Virus record (IMG/VR): IMGVR_UViG_3300042291_000666
Location: 54,326-118,325 of that record
Reading direction: 5' to 3' (one strand)
Source of the DNA: a virus
DNA length: 64,000 bases
Below the pieces are notes generated by a model, which worked only from the letters and a program-made list of their open reading frames with translations, ran no database searches and was not told the origin of the DNA. The translations under genes were made by a program, and so were the position numbers. This document shows positions 1 through 7,910 of this stretch, piece after piece; position 1 is the stretch's first letter, and each line of letters begins with the position of its first letter.

Positions 1-1958
1 CTCCAGATCAAAGATATATTTCTGATTCAGCATATGTTGGTAAAGTAGATTTGATGACAGTATCTGATGTTGTAGATAAATACGGATATTTGATGAGCCA
101 AGAACAATTGGAATCATTACAAAGAATTTATCCGGCAAGATCTGCTCAATATCAAGTTAATGGATATCAAAATGATGGTTCTTATTATGATGCAACAAGA
201 TCACACGCTTGGAATACTAATGCCCCAGGTTTAGCATATAGACAATATACAAGTAACTACATGGCAGATCCTGCTAGAGGTGGTGATATATTAAATCAAA
301 TTTTAGGAGAGAGTGAAGACTTAGCTTACTTTGGTGATGGTAATTTAATGAGAGTATCTACAATTTATTGGAAGACTCAAAGAAAAATTGGACATCTTAC
401 TAAAATAGAATTTGATGGTGAAGTAACTCAAGAAATAGTTGATGAAACATTTAAAGTAACAGAAAAACCTGTTTATGATACATCAATCTTTAAAAATAAA
501 ACAAAAGATACTCTACTACAAGGAGAACATCTTGATTGGATTTGGATTAATGAGATTTGGGGTGGTGTAAAAGTTGGACCAAATGTACCTGCTATGTGGA
601 AGAGTTCTACAAGTAGTGAAATAAATCCAATATACTTGGGTATTAATAGAACTAAACCAGGTAGATTACCATTCCAATTTAAAGGAAACAATTCTTTATA
701 TGGTTGTAAGTTACCTGTAGAAGGTAGAGTGTTCTCTGATAGAAATACAAGATCTACTTCTTTAGTAGATTTAATGAAAGCATATCAGGTTGGATATAAC
801 ATGGTTAATAACCAGATTGCTGATATCTTAATTGATGAATTAGGTACAGTAATTATGTTTGACCAGAATGCATTACCACGTCACTCTATGGGAGAAGATT
901 GGGGTAAAAACAATTATGCTAAAGCATACGTAGCAATGAAGGATTTCCAAATGCTTCCTCTTGATACTTCAATTACTAATACAGAAAATGCTGTAAACTT
1001 CCAACACTACCAGACTCTAAACATGGAGCAAACTAGCAGGTTAATGAGTAGAATACAATTAGCAAATTACTTTAAACAACAATGTTTTGATGCAATTGGA
1101 ATTAATCCTCAGAGATTAGGTGGTCCGGTAGCAGCAGAAACAGCTACAGGAGTAATGAACGCAATGCAACAATCATATGCTCAAACAGAAATTTATTTTG
1201 TACAGCACTCTGATCAGTTAATGCCAAGAGTACACCAAATGAGAACAGACTTAGCTCAGTTCTATTATAGTACTAATCCAAGTGTAAGATTGAGTTATAT
1301 ATCTACTGAAGCAGAAAAGGTAAACTTTACAATCAATGGTACAGATCTTTTACTAAGAGACTTCAACGTATTTGCTACAACTAAGACAAATCATAGAGCT
1401 ATTCTTGAACAGTTAAAGCAAATGGCATTAACTAATAATACAACAGGTGCTAGTATATATGAACTTGGAAACATTGTTAAAGCAGATTCTATTGGTGAAG
1501 TAACAGATATCTTAAAAGATTCTGAAGCAAGAGTAAATGCTCAAAGACAAGAGGAAATGCAACAACAACGTCAAATGCAAGAACAACAGTTACAAGCACA
1601 GGCGCAAGAGGCTCAAATGAAAGTTCAGATGGAGCAAGAAGAAGCAGAGAAAAACAGACAGAAAGATATTACAGTGGCTGAAATTAGAGCTGCTGGATAT
1701 GGAGCTGGTGTAGATGTAAATGAAAATAAAATAAATGATTACCAGGATGCACTAAAAGATATTCAACAAACAACTCAATATAGAGAGCAAATGAATATGA
1801 AACGTGAAGAGATGGTAAGTAAGTCATCTACAGAATCTCAGAAACTTCAAGTTGAAAGAGAAAGAATTGCAGCACAAACACAGATAGCAAAGACGCAGTT
1901 AGATATAGCAATACAGAATAAAAACAAGTATGATAGCAAAAAACCAAAAGATAAATAA
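1..1958 (+). CDS. Portal protein, 5' end outside the window
   Basis: The frame is open from base 3, so the TTG at 51 is internal and the true start lies left of the window. About 650 residues are visible. The portal forms the dodecameric vertex ring through which DNA is packaged and to which the tail binds. The call rests on its place directly before a scaffold-like gene and the major capsid gene, and on general resemblance to crAss-like portals, including a central helical stretch (YFKQQCFDAIGINPQRLGG). The last 150 residues are rich in Gln, Glu, Met and Arg and look like a long coiled coil, the usual place of the portal crown or barrel. It ends in TAA, followed by a 129-base gap holding a hairpin. 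Function is inferred from context and family memory; no catalytic motif is expected. Confidence 0.85.
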   Translation, partial: PDQRYISDSAYVGKVDLMTVSDVVDKYGYLMSQEQLESLQRIYPARSAQYQVNGYQNDGSYYDATRSHAWNTNAPGLAYRQYTSNYMADPARGGDILNQILGESEDLAYFGDGNLMRVSTIYWKTQRKIGHLTKIEFDGEVTQEIVDETFKVTEKPVYDTSIFKNKTKDTLLQGEHLDWIWINEIWGGVKVGPNVPAMWKSSTSSEINPIYLGINRTKPGRLPFQFKGNNSLYGCKLPVEGRVFSDRNTRSTSLVDLMKAYQVGYNMVNNQIADILIDELGTVIMFDQNALPRHSMGEDWGKNNYAKAYVAMKDFQMLPLDTSITNTENAVNFQHYQTLNMEQTSRLMSRIQLANYFKQQCFDAIGINPQRLGGPVAAETATGVMNAMQQSYAQTEIYFVQHSDQLMPRVHQMRTDLAQFYYSTNPSVRLSYISTEAEKVNFTINGTDLLLRDFNVFATTKTNHRAILEQLKQMALTNNTTGASIYELGNIVKADSIGEVTDILKDSEARVNAQRQEEMQQQRQMQEQQLQAQAQEAQMKVQMEQEEAEKNRQKDITVAEIRAAGYGAGVDVNENKINDYQDALKDIQQTTQYREQMNMKREEMVSKSSTESQKLQVERERIAAQTQIAKTQLDIAIQNKNKYDSKKPKDK

Positions 1959-1961
1959 TTA

Positions 1962-1999
1962 GCGTTAGCTATATACTGCAAAAAACTTTGCAATATTAT
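1962..1999 (+). other. Intergenic hairpin element after the portal gene, copy A of a compound repeat
   Basis: Starting four bases after the portal stop is GCGTTAGCTATAT (1962-1974), followed by a hairpin, TGCAAA (1977-1982) pairing TTTGCA (1987-1992), which runs into TTGCAATAT. The same two words in the same order lie on the minus strand just after the last virion gene (62931-62957). There is no T run after the hairpin, so it is not a classical terminator. It could be a pause, a processing site or a protein-binding site. Confidence 0.35.
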
Positions 2000-2087
2000 C
2001 AAATATAATAAGTTTAGGATAGTGTAAACTAAATAAAGAATTGTTATATTATATATATAAAGTATTAATTATTAAACCAACAATAAG

Positions 2088-3389
2088 ATGAGTACCAAAA
2101 ACAACACAATGAGTAGTAACGTAGAGACTTTAGATATTGACTTAGATACAATATTCAATGCAGCACCAAGCGGTGATGACATGACTTTGCCATCTGGAAA
2201 GGATACTAAATCTACAAACAACATTTTTTCAGGAATAAATAAGAAAGCAGATTTTTCATTTGCTGATCCAGATGCAGATGATGCAGATGATTTAACTGAT
2301 AAAGGTAAAACTCCAACATCAAGTGCAGATCTTCTTGCAGATGATGATAATGAGATTACACCTAAAGCAACTAAAGAAGATGGTAAAAGCATCCTTGATA
2401 GTTTAGGTGATGATGAAGATGAAGAAGAAAGAAAAGAAACTAGAGGTAGAAAACCTATTTCTGGAATTTCTGATGTCTTCTCTAAAATGATTAAAGAAGA
2501 TAAATTAGTACCTTTTGATGATGAAAAGTCTTTTGATGAATATACAGCAAAAGATTGGGAAGAATTAATTGAAGCTAATTTGGAAGAAAAAGCTAATCAA
2601 GTAAGACGTGAAACACCTAAACAGTTTTTTGCTAGCTTACCTGAAGAGTTACAAATTGCAGCAAGATATGTGGCAGATGGTGGTACTGACTTAAAAGGTT
2701 TGTTTTCCACTTTAGGTCAAGTAGAAGAAACTAAGGATTTAGATATTAAATCTGAAAGAGATCAGGAGATTATTATTAAAGAATATTTAAATGCTACTGG
2801 TTACGGTACTTCTGATGAGATTGCTGAGGAAATTGAAATTTGGAAAGATTTAGGAAAGCTTGAACAACAAGCTGCTAAGTTCAAACCAAAGTTGGATAAG
2901 ATGGCAGAACAAATTGTTATCAAAAAAGTGCAAGAGCAACAACTAAAACAAAAACAACAAGAGCAAGCTTCTAAAGCTTATATGCAAAATGTATATGATA
3001 CTTTAAAAGATGGTAACTTGGGAGATATTAAAGTTGATAGAAAAACTCAAGCAATGTTGTATAATGGTTTAGTTCAACCTAGTTATCCTTCAGTAAGTGG
3101 AAGAAATACTAATTTATTAGGACACCTATTAGAAAAGTATCAGTTTGTAGAACCAAATTATAAATTAATATCAGAAGCATTATGGTTATTGCAAGATCCG
3201 GAAGGATATAAAGCAAAGATCATGGATAAGGGAGCTCAACAAAGTATTGAGCAAACAGTAAGAAAACTAAAAACAGAACAGGGTAACCATAGTTCAAGTT
3301 CTCTTGGGATTCAAGATAAAGATGAAGAAACAAGAAGACAACCAACTAAAAAATTACCTAGAACCAACAACATTTTCAAACGGATTTAA
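2088..3389 (+). CDS. Putative capsid scaffold / head assembly protein
   Basis: This is a 433-residue protein between portal and major capsid genes, where tailed phages usually place scaffold or protease genes. The first 130 residues are strongly acidic (runs of Asp/Glu around residues 60-125) and probably disordered. They are followed by a mixed helical region and a Gln/Lys-rich coiled coil near residues 285-300. The C-terminal tail is basic (KKLPRTNNIFKRI), a common design in scaffolds that bind the inner capsid face. No protease motif (Ser/His triad or HExxH) was seen, so a maturation protease is less likely. ATG 2088 follows an AT-rich leader without a Shine-Dalgarno site. Function is inferred from position and composition only. 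Confidence 0.55.
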   Translation: MSTKNNTMSSNVETLDIDLDTIFNAAPSGDDMTLPSGKDTKSTNNIFSGINKKADFSFADPDADDADDLTDKGKTPTSSADLLADDDNEITPKATKEDGKSILDSLGDDEDEEERKETRGRKPISGISDVFSKMIKEDKLVPFDDEKSFDEYTAKDWEELIEANLEEKANQVRRETPKQFFASLPEELQIAARYVADGGTDLKGLFSTLGQVEETKDLDIKSERDQEIIIKEYLNATGYGTSDEIAEEIEIWKDLGKLEQQAAKFKPKLDKMAEQIVIKKVQEQQLKQKQQEQASKAYMQNVYDTLKDGNLGDIKVDRKTQAMLYNGLVQPSYPSVSGRNTNLLGHLLEKYQFVEPNYKLISEALWLLQDPEGYKAKIMDKGAQQSIEQTVRKLKTEQGNHSSSSLGIQDKDEETRRQPTKKLPRTNNIFKRI

Positions 3390-3409
3390 CAATCAAATAT
3401 ATAAACAAT

Positions 3410-3434
3410 TAATAACTAAAAACAAGTAAAAATT
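3410..3434 (+). promoter_or_regulatory. A-rich translation leader of the major capsid gene
   Basis: The bases before ATG 3435 read AATAACTAAAAACAAG followed by TAAAAATT, with no Shine-Dalgarno sequence. Nearly the same leader precedes the genes at 7911 and 10885, so this is a shared initiation context for strongly expressed genes rather than chance composition. Confidence 0.5.
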
Positions 3435-5051
3435 ATGGCAACTCCAGTATTAAATAATGGGATTTTCCTAAGAGACACTAGCTACAAAGCAAGTTCTCAT
3501 GTTGATTCTTATCACTTGACTCAGATGCTAGGTTCAGCAGAACCTATGGATATGGGACCAATTGATTTATGGGCAATGACTCAAAAAGTTGAAATGCCTC
3601 TTTATCAAATGGCATCATTTGGTGGAAAGAATACTATCATGGTAGACAATGCTCGTGGTGAGTACAAATGGCAAACTCCTATTGCACAAGATCTTCCATA
3701 CATTGTGGCAGACATTGAACCAGCTAATGCCGCTAAAGGTGTAGATGGAACAACATTCAAAATTAAAATTTCTAAAAGAACATTTGGACATGGTGATATC
3801 ATCACTTATGACAAATACAATGGATTAGAACTTTACATCACAGCTGATGATATCATCCCTGCTGGTGACGGTTTTATCTATACTGTTCAATTAGTAAACA
3901 ACAACAACGTAGCTAGCTTAGACAATAAGTATTTAGCTAAAGGTACTAAGTTCTTCAGAAAAGGTTCTGCAAGAGGTGAGTACGGAGAAAGATTCTCTGA
4001 CATTGAAACAGGTTCTGGTTTCCGTGAGTTCTACAACTTTGTAGGAGGAGCTGAAGCACACGTACACTATTCTATTTCTAGCCGTGCTGATCTTATGATT
4101 AAAGGTGGTTTGAATGCAGATGGTACTGTACCTGTAACTGAAATCTGGAGAAACTTTGGTGCAAACAATGATCCTGCTGTACCTAGTATTGAAGGATTAA
4201 TTGCTAACATGGGTAAAGCTGGTGCAAGAGAAGCATTTGAAAATGGTTCATTGACTAGAACATTTATCACTAACATGGAAGCTGCGCATTTATCAAAAAT
4301 TGCTTCTGACATTGAAACTTACTTAATGTGGGGTAAAGGTGGTAGAATCAAACAAGATGGTCCAGATGATATTAGATTATCTGTGGGATTATGGGCACAG
4401 TTGGATAACTCATTCAAAAGAGTTTACAACAAGTCTTCTTTCACACTTGATATGTTTAAATCTGAATTGTATAACTTCTACCAAGGTAAAGTTGAGTTCA
4501 AAGGTCCAGATCCACAAAGATCACTTGTTGTTCAAACAGGTATTGGTGGTATGCAATTGATCAACAAAGCTATTGCTGATGAAGTATATGGTTCTGGTTT
4601 AGTACAAAATGCTAGTGATATTGGAGCTGTTAAAGGTTCTGGAATGGATCTAGATTATGGATTTGCTTACACTTCATTTACTATTCCTTTCTTAGCTAAC
4701 GTTAAGTTTGTATTGAACCCTGCGTTTGATAACTTGAATACTAATGATATTGAGAATCCATTAATTGATGGCCGTCCATTAAGTTCTTATAGCTTCATTA
4801 TCTTTGACGTAACAGATGAAGGAAATGATAACATCCATTTATTGAAATTATCTTGGGATAATCAATTGAAATGGTTCTACCAAAATGGAACTATGGATTA
4901 TATGGGAAGAACTCAAGGTTTTGCATCTACTGGTAACTTCAACGGATACCGTGTAATGATGTCACAAACTATGCCTGCTATTTGGGTTAAGGATCCAACT
5001 AAAGTTTTAAAAATTGTTATGAGAAACCCTATTACTGGTGGTTCATTCTAA
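3435..5051 (+). CDS. Major capsid protein
   Basis: The protein has 538 residues, in the size range of HK97-fold capsid proteins of crAss-like phages. It lies two genes after the portal and resembles the crAss capsid family: an N-terminal arm with YHLTQMLGSAEPMDMGPID, a central alpha/beta core, and a C-terminal stretch ending VLKIVMRNPITGGSF. Arm residues around 30-90 would correspond to the N-arm and E-loop that lock neighbouring subunits; this is inferred from the fold, not seen. It has its own A-rich leader and is followed by a GC-rich structured element ending in T8, consistent with a separately tuned, abundant transcript. The minus-strand and +1 open frames inside it are shadows. Confidence 0.9.
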   Translation: MATPVLNNGIFLRDTSYKASSHVDSYHLTQMLGSAEPMDMGPIDLWAMTQKVEMPLYQMASFGGKNTIMVDNARGEYKWQTPIAQDLPYIVADIEPANAAKGVDGTTFKIKISKRTFGHGDIITYDKYNGLELYITADDIIPAGDGFIYTVQLVNNNNVASLDNKYLAKGTKFFRKGSARGEYGERFSDIETGSGFREFYNFVGGAEAHVHYSISSRADLMIKGGLNADGTVPVTEIWRNFGANNDPAVPSIEGLIANMGKAGAREAFENGSLTRTFITNMEAAHLSKIASDIETYLMWGKGGRIKQDGPDDIRLSVGLWAQLDNSFKRVYNKSSFTLDMFKSELYNFYQGKVEFKGPDPQRSLVVQTGIGGMQLINKAIADEVYGSGLVQNASDIGAVKGSGMDLDYGFAYTSFTIPFLANVKFVLNPAFDNLNTNDIENPLIDGRPLSSYSFIIFDVTDEGNDNIHLLKLSWDNQLKWFYQNGTMDYMGRTQGFASTGNFNGYRVMMSQTMPAIWVKDPTKVLKIVMRNPITGGSF

Positions 5052-5060
5052 CAAAAGAAA

Positions 5061-5213
5061 TTGTTAAGCTCCGCACCTCAGCTCTGGCCCTTCGGGGTCA
5101 TCTGGGGGGCGTCTTAGCAATACTGTGATAGGTTGGCCCATATCTCTATTCTGTGTGCATTGACAAGGGATGTCTAGCATGCTGGGGCCAGCTGATTCAC
5201 TTTATTTTTTTTA
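5061..5213 (+). ncRNA. GC-rich structured RNA candidate downstream of the major capsid gene
   Basis: This 140-base stretch is roughly 50% G+C by eye inside otherwise very AT-rich DNA, and no reading frame explains it. Domain 1 is one long hairpin: 5061-5068 pairs 5113-5120, 5072-5074 pairs 5109-5111, 5076-5081 pairs 5102-5107, and 5086-5090 pairs 5095-5099, closed by a C(UUCG)G tetraloop. Domain 2: 5125-5128 pairs 5197-5200, 5131-5139 pairs 5185-5193 (GGCCC/GGGCC core), 5157-5160 pairs 5179-5182, and 5162-5165 pairs 5171-5174. Domain 2 is followed by TTTATTTTTTTT, so the 3' end may form by intrinsic termination. It resembles no tRNA or riboswitch that I recognise. The pairing was read by hand; strand and function are inferred. 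Confidence 0.6.
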
Positions 5214-5235
5214 ACAAACTTAATTATAAAATATT

Positions 5236-5436
5236 ATGGCACTAGATATAAAAAAAGCAAACAAAACATATGAGTTTTCAAACTCAAATGTTTCTCAAAT
5301 TATTGCTTCAAAAGCTGTAGGTAAAGATATATTAGATAGAAATTATGCTGATAATGTTGCAGCAAAAGCAGCAGGATTAGGTAATGGAGATTTATATCAT
5401 ACGGCAGGAGTATTAAAAATTGTTTACGCGGCTTAA
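5236..5436 (+). CDS. Small capsid-associated (auxiliary/decoration) protein
   Basis: A 66-residue protein between the major capsid gene and the rest of the head module. Its last 25 residues (AAGLGNGDLYHTAGVLKIVY) match a short C-terminal motif found in many small phage virion proteins, usually decoration or head-fibre-base proteins. The N-terminal half is helical and polar. Position and the tail motif suggest an auxiliary capsid protein in high copy. Its start follows the structured RNA element by only 22 bases, so that element may control its expression. There is no membrane segment and no cysteine. Confidence 0.6.
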   Translation: MALDIKKANKTYEFSNSNVSQIIASKAVGKDILDRNYADNVAAKAAGLGNGDLYHTAGVLKIVYAA

Positions 5437-5449
5437 GTCAAATAAACTG

Positions 5450-5472
5450 GAGTAAGAATAAAAACCTTACTT
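5450..5472 (+). terminator. Weak AT-rich hairpin, possible terminator
   Basis: AGTAAG (5451-5456) pairs CTTACT (5466-5471) with a nine-base A-rich loop and only TTT after it. It is just 13 bases downstream of the 66-residue gene. The stem is short, so termination would be partial at best. Confidence 0.25.
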
Positions 5473-5496
5473 TAGAAATATTAATAATAATAAATT

Positions 5497-5517
5497 GTAC
5501 ATAATTATGTACTTTTG
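5497..5517 (+). promoter_or_regulatory. Candidate Bacteroidota-type promoter with a 16-base palindrome
   Basis: TACTTTTG (5510-5517) is an exact match to the Bacteroidota -7 box TAnnTTTG and lies 44 bases before ATG 5562. It overlaps a perfect palindrome, GTACATAATTATGTAC (5497-5512), which could be an operator. No clear -33 TTG box is present at the right distance. Confidence 0.35.
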
Positions 5518-5561
5518 ACAATGAGAAAACAATTATTAAATTTTAACACAAAAACCAAATT

Positions 5562-6578
5562 ATGAATGATTACACAATTGTAGAAAAGTATCAGCAAACA
5601 AAGAATCAAACTATTGCTATACGCCCTTATTTTAACTCTTCAAAAGAGAACATGGGTTTAGAGCATTACGGATTAGCTTTGCATGATGGAGTATTTCATG
5701 AAGAAACATTAGCTTGTTTAGAAATGAATGGGGTTAAACGTTATGTTACAGGATTAAATGAATTTGCTCCTGATGTAAAAATGTTAGCTCCAAAAGAAAA
5801 AGAAGCAAAGATCAAAGAAATTAGAAAAGTTGTTTCTCAATTAGAAGCTGAATTAGCTGCTAATGTTGTTGCTGTTGATGATAAAGATTTTTGGAACAAG
5901 CTTACAGTAATGAAGCCTGATAATTCAAAATTTTGGGATAAGATTAGTTTAAGATGTGGTAATGATCCTGTGTTTTTAGATCCAGATAAAGATCCTTATG
6001 ACTTAATTAAATTACATGCTATTCATGCAGGAGGTTTTTCTATTGTAGCAAAATCATTAAGAGAAGCAAGAGAATCAGGTAATCCACCTAAATTCTATCT
6101 TGATACAATGGAAGAAACATTAAGTACTAGAACAGAACTTAGTAAATTAAAAAATAAAGCATTGGTTGAACTACAAAAAATGTATGATTCAAATGCTTCA
6201 AAATTAATGTATGTTGCTAAAATCTGTGATGCTGATAGTGTACAGTATGTTAAAAATACACCTAATGATATTCTTTATGAAAACATGGATGAATATATTC
6301 ATGGTAATGGTGCTGAGTCTTCTAAGAAAAGAGCAGCTTCACAATTTATAGAAGTGTCAGGGTTATCAATGGAAGAATTAAAAATTAGAGCTTTAATTAA
6401 AGACTCTTTATATTATAGATTTATTACTACTAAAGCTGGAGGTTGGATTGAACCAATTGACAGTGGAATTAGATTGGGTAAGTCACCATCTGAATGTCTG
6501 GAATTTTTAAAGAATCCAGAGAATGAAGAAACATTGATGTCATTACTTAATAAAGTAGAGCCATACTGGAACTCCTAA
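5562..6578 (+). CDS. Conserved virion-associated protein of unknown function
   Basis: This 338-residue protein has no motif I can name. It is soluble-looking, with a Lys/Glu-rich helix around residues 85-105 and a largely helical C-terminal half. One pair of Cys (residue 137 region and CDADS) does not form a metal site. Position between capsid and head-to-tail adaptor genes, and the same strand and spacing as its neighbours, suggest a head or neck structural protein or an assembly factor. It starts a unit of three closely spaced genes (10-base and 2-base gaps) that includes the adaptor candidate and the Dps-like protein. A candidate TAnnTTTG promoter and palindrome lie upstream. Confidence 0.5.
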   Translation: MNDYTIVEKYQQTKNQTIAIRPYFNSSKENMGLEHYGLALHDGVFHEETLACLEMNGVKRYVTGLNEFAPDVKMLAPKEKEAKIKEIRKVVSQLEAELAANVVAVDDKDFWNKLTVMKPDNSKFWDKISLRCGNDPVFLDPDKDPYDLIKLHAIHAGGFSIVAKSLREARESGNPPKFYLDTMEETLSTRTELSKLKNKALVELQKMYDSNASKLMYVAKICDADSVQYVKNTPNDILYENMDEYIHGNGAESSKKRAASQFIEVSGLSMEELKIRALIKDSLYYRFITTKAGGWIEPIDSGIRLGKSPSECLEFLKNPENEETLMSLLNKVEPYWNS

Positions 6579-6588
6579 AATTTAAAAA

Positions 6589-7296
6589 ATGGATAATAAC
6601 ACACTTTTAATTAAATTAAAACAAAGACTAAACAAACTAGATAGCCAAGACTATGATAACATAGAGTGTTGGCAGTTTGTTGAAGCTTTTAATAAAGTAC
6701 AGGTAGACTGGTGTAGAAGAAATTTGCACGGGGGTAATATGTACAAAGAAGGTGATGAATTATCTAAAAGAAGAATTGATGATTTACAACCCCTGTTAAG
6801 AGAGTTATCTTTAACAGGAGTTGTAACTGATCAGTACTTTGAAACAAATAACTTTCCTATAAATACTTATTTAGAATACAAAAGAGTAAGTACGGATGCT
6901 ACAAGTGAATGTTGTCCAGATCCTAGATCAATGACAGTATATTTAGCTGAAGAGGCTAATGTATCTTTATTACTAAGAGATCCATTAAAGGATCCAAACT
7001 TTGAATGGGGTGAAACATTTTGTACAATGTTGGGTAACAAAATTAGAATATATAGAAAACCAGATTTTAATATTGTAAACCCTGTATTGACTTACTATCA
7101 AAAGCCTGTTTATATACAAATACAAGGTTGTGTTGATCCATATACAGGTGTTGTTAGTACAACTAATATACCTTGTCAATTTAAAGATGATGTTGTTGAA
7201 GTATTATTAGATGATACGGCTTCACTTATTGCAGGAGATATAGAGAACATTTATCAACAACAAAGGGGCCAAGGTTCTGCTGAAAGAAATAATTAA
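6589..7296 (+). CDS. Head-to-tail adaptor / ring-type connector protein
   Basis: The protein has 235 residues. It fits a widespread tailed-phage connector pattern: an N-terminal helix with WQFVEAFNKVQVDWCRRN, a middle beta region (PLKDPNFEWGETFCTMLGNKIRIY), and a C-terminal acidic helix (FKDDVVEVLLDDTASLIAGDIENIYQQQ). In crAss-like particles such proteins stack under the portal as ring or adaptor proteins. This is family memory plus position, with no catalytic motif. Seven of its cysteines are scattered and not arranged as a zinc site. It is separated from the next gene by only two bases, so the two are co-translated. Confidence 0.55.
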   Translation: MDNNTLLIKLKQRLNKLDSQDYDNIECWQFVEAFNKVQVDWCRRNLHGGNMYKEGDELSKRRIDDLQPLLRELSLTGVVTDQYFETNNFPINTYLEYKRVSTDATSECCPDPRSMTVYLAEEANVSLLLRDPLKDPNFEWGETFCTMLGNKIRIYRKPDFNIVNPVLTYYQKPVYIQIQGCVDPYTGVVSTTNIPCQFKDDVVEVLLDDTASLIAGDIENIYQQQRGQGSAERNN

Positions 7297-7298
7297 TC

Positions 7299-7826
7299 AT
7301 GGAAAATAAAATGAGATCTTTAAAGATAAATACTCAAGTAACTAAAACAATTAGCAGACCATCTGCAAAAGTTGAAGAAAAAGAAGAAAAAGAAGAAGAA
7401 TCTGTTATAGCTAAACCTGTACCAGATACTGGTGTTGGTGGAAGTTCTTTAGATACTATGACTGCTAATTTAGCAACTGAAATGATGAATGCTGCAATCA
7501 GTTTTCATAGACTTCATTTAAAAGTTAATGGAGAAGGTTCTTATTCAGCACATATAGCTTTAGGTGGTTTTTATGAAGGTCTACATGATCACGCTGATAC
7601 TTTAGTAGAAGGATATCAAGGTGTGTCTGAAAAACTTTTATCATACAAAGATTCACCAATTAGAACATTAGATACTGTAGCGGATGCTGTTGGATATTTA
7701 AGAGATTTATACAATACTGTTAACAAATTACAGGGTATGATGCCTTATTCAGAAATTGTAAATAATCTTGATCTTGTAAAAGATTCAATTAATTCAACAA
7801 AATATAAATTAATTTTTCTATCATAA
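7299..7826 (+). CDS. Dps-like ferritin-family protein (DUF5856-like) in the virion module
   Basis: Of 175 residues, the first 45 are a Lys/Glu-rich flexible tail and the rest forms the helices expected of a Dps fold. The ferroxidase ligands keep the exact Dps spacing. His73, His85 (+12), Asp100 (+15) and Glu104 (+4) match E. coli Dps His51, His63, Asp78 and Glu82. The local words also agree (DHADTLVE against DHLDTMAE). Dps proteins oxidise ferrous iron with peroxide in a dodecamer and can bind DNA; a basic N-terminal tail often does the latter. I believe crAss phages carry this as DUF5856. Its place two bases after the adaptor gene suggests it is made with the particle and may be packaged, which is inference. 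Confidence 0.7.
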   Translation: MENKMRSLKINTQVTKTISRPSAKVEEKEEKEEESVIAKPVPDTGVGGSSLDTMTANLATEMMNAAISFHRLHLKVNGEGSYSAHIALGGFYEGLHDHADTLVEGYQGVSEKLLSYKDSPIRTLDTVADAVGYLRDLYNTVNKLQGMMPYSEIVNNLDLVKDSINSTKYKLIFLS

Positions 7827-7910
7827 TTGGAAATTAAAAACTTTTGCTTATATTATATGTGTACACGTAGTACAAATTTATATATTTATTAATAACAAAA
7901 AACAAAAATT

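Noticed and set aside
51-53. TTG as start codon of the portal gene
   Set aside because: The frame is open to base 3 without a stop; the gene simply continues to the left of the window.
5121-5200. A tRNA or tRNA-like fold in the GC-rich intergenic block
   Set aside because: There is no seven-base acceptor stem, no anticodon arm of proper size and no T-loop consensus.
5052-5235. Insertion sequence or foreign insertion explaining the GC-rich block
   Set aside because: There is no transposase, no terminal inverted repeats with target duplication and no coding potential. The T-run end and two-domain fold fit an RNA element better.
5521-5565. 14-codon open frame ending in TGA that overlaps the ATG of the 338-residue gene, like a leader peptide
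   Set aside because: It begins only four bases after the candidate -7 box, so its ATG would be at or before the transcript start. It would also be the only gene here ending in TGA.
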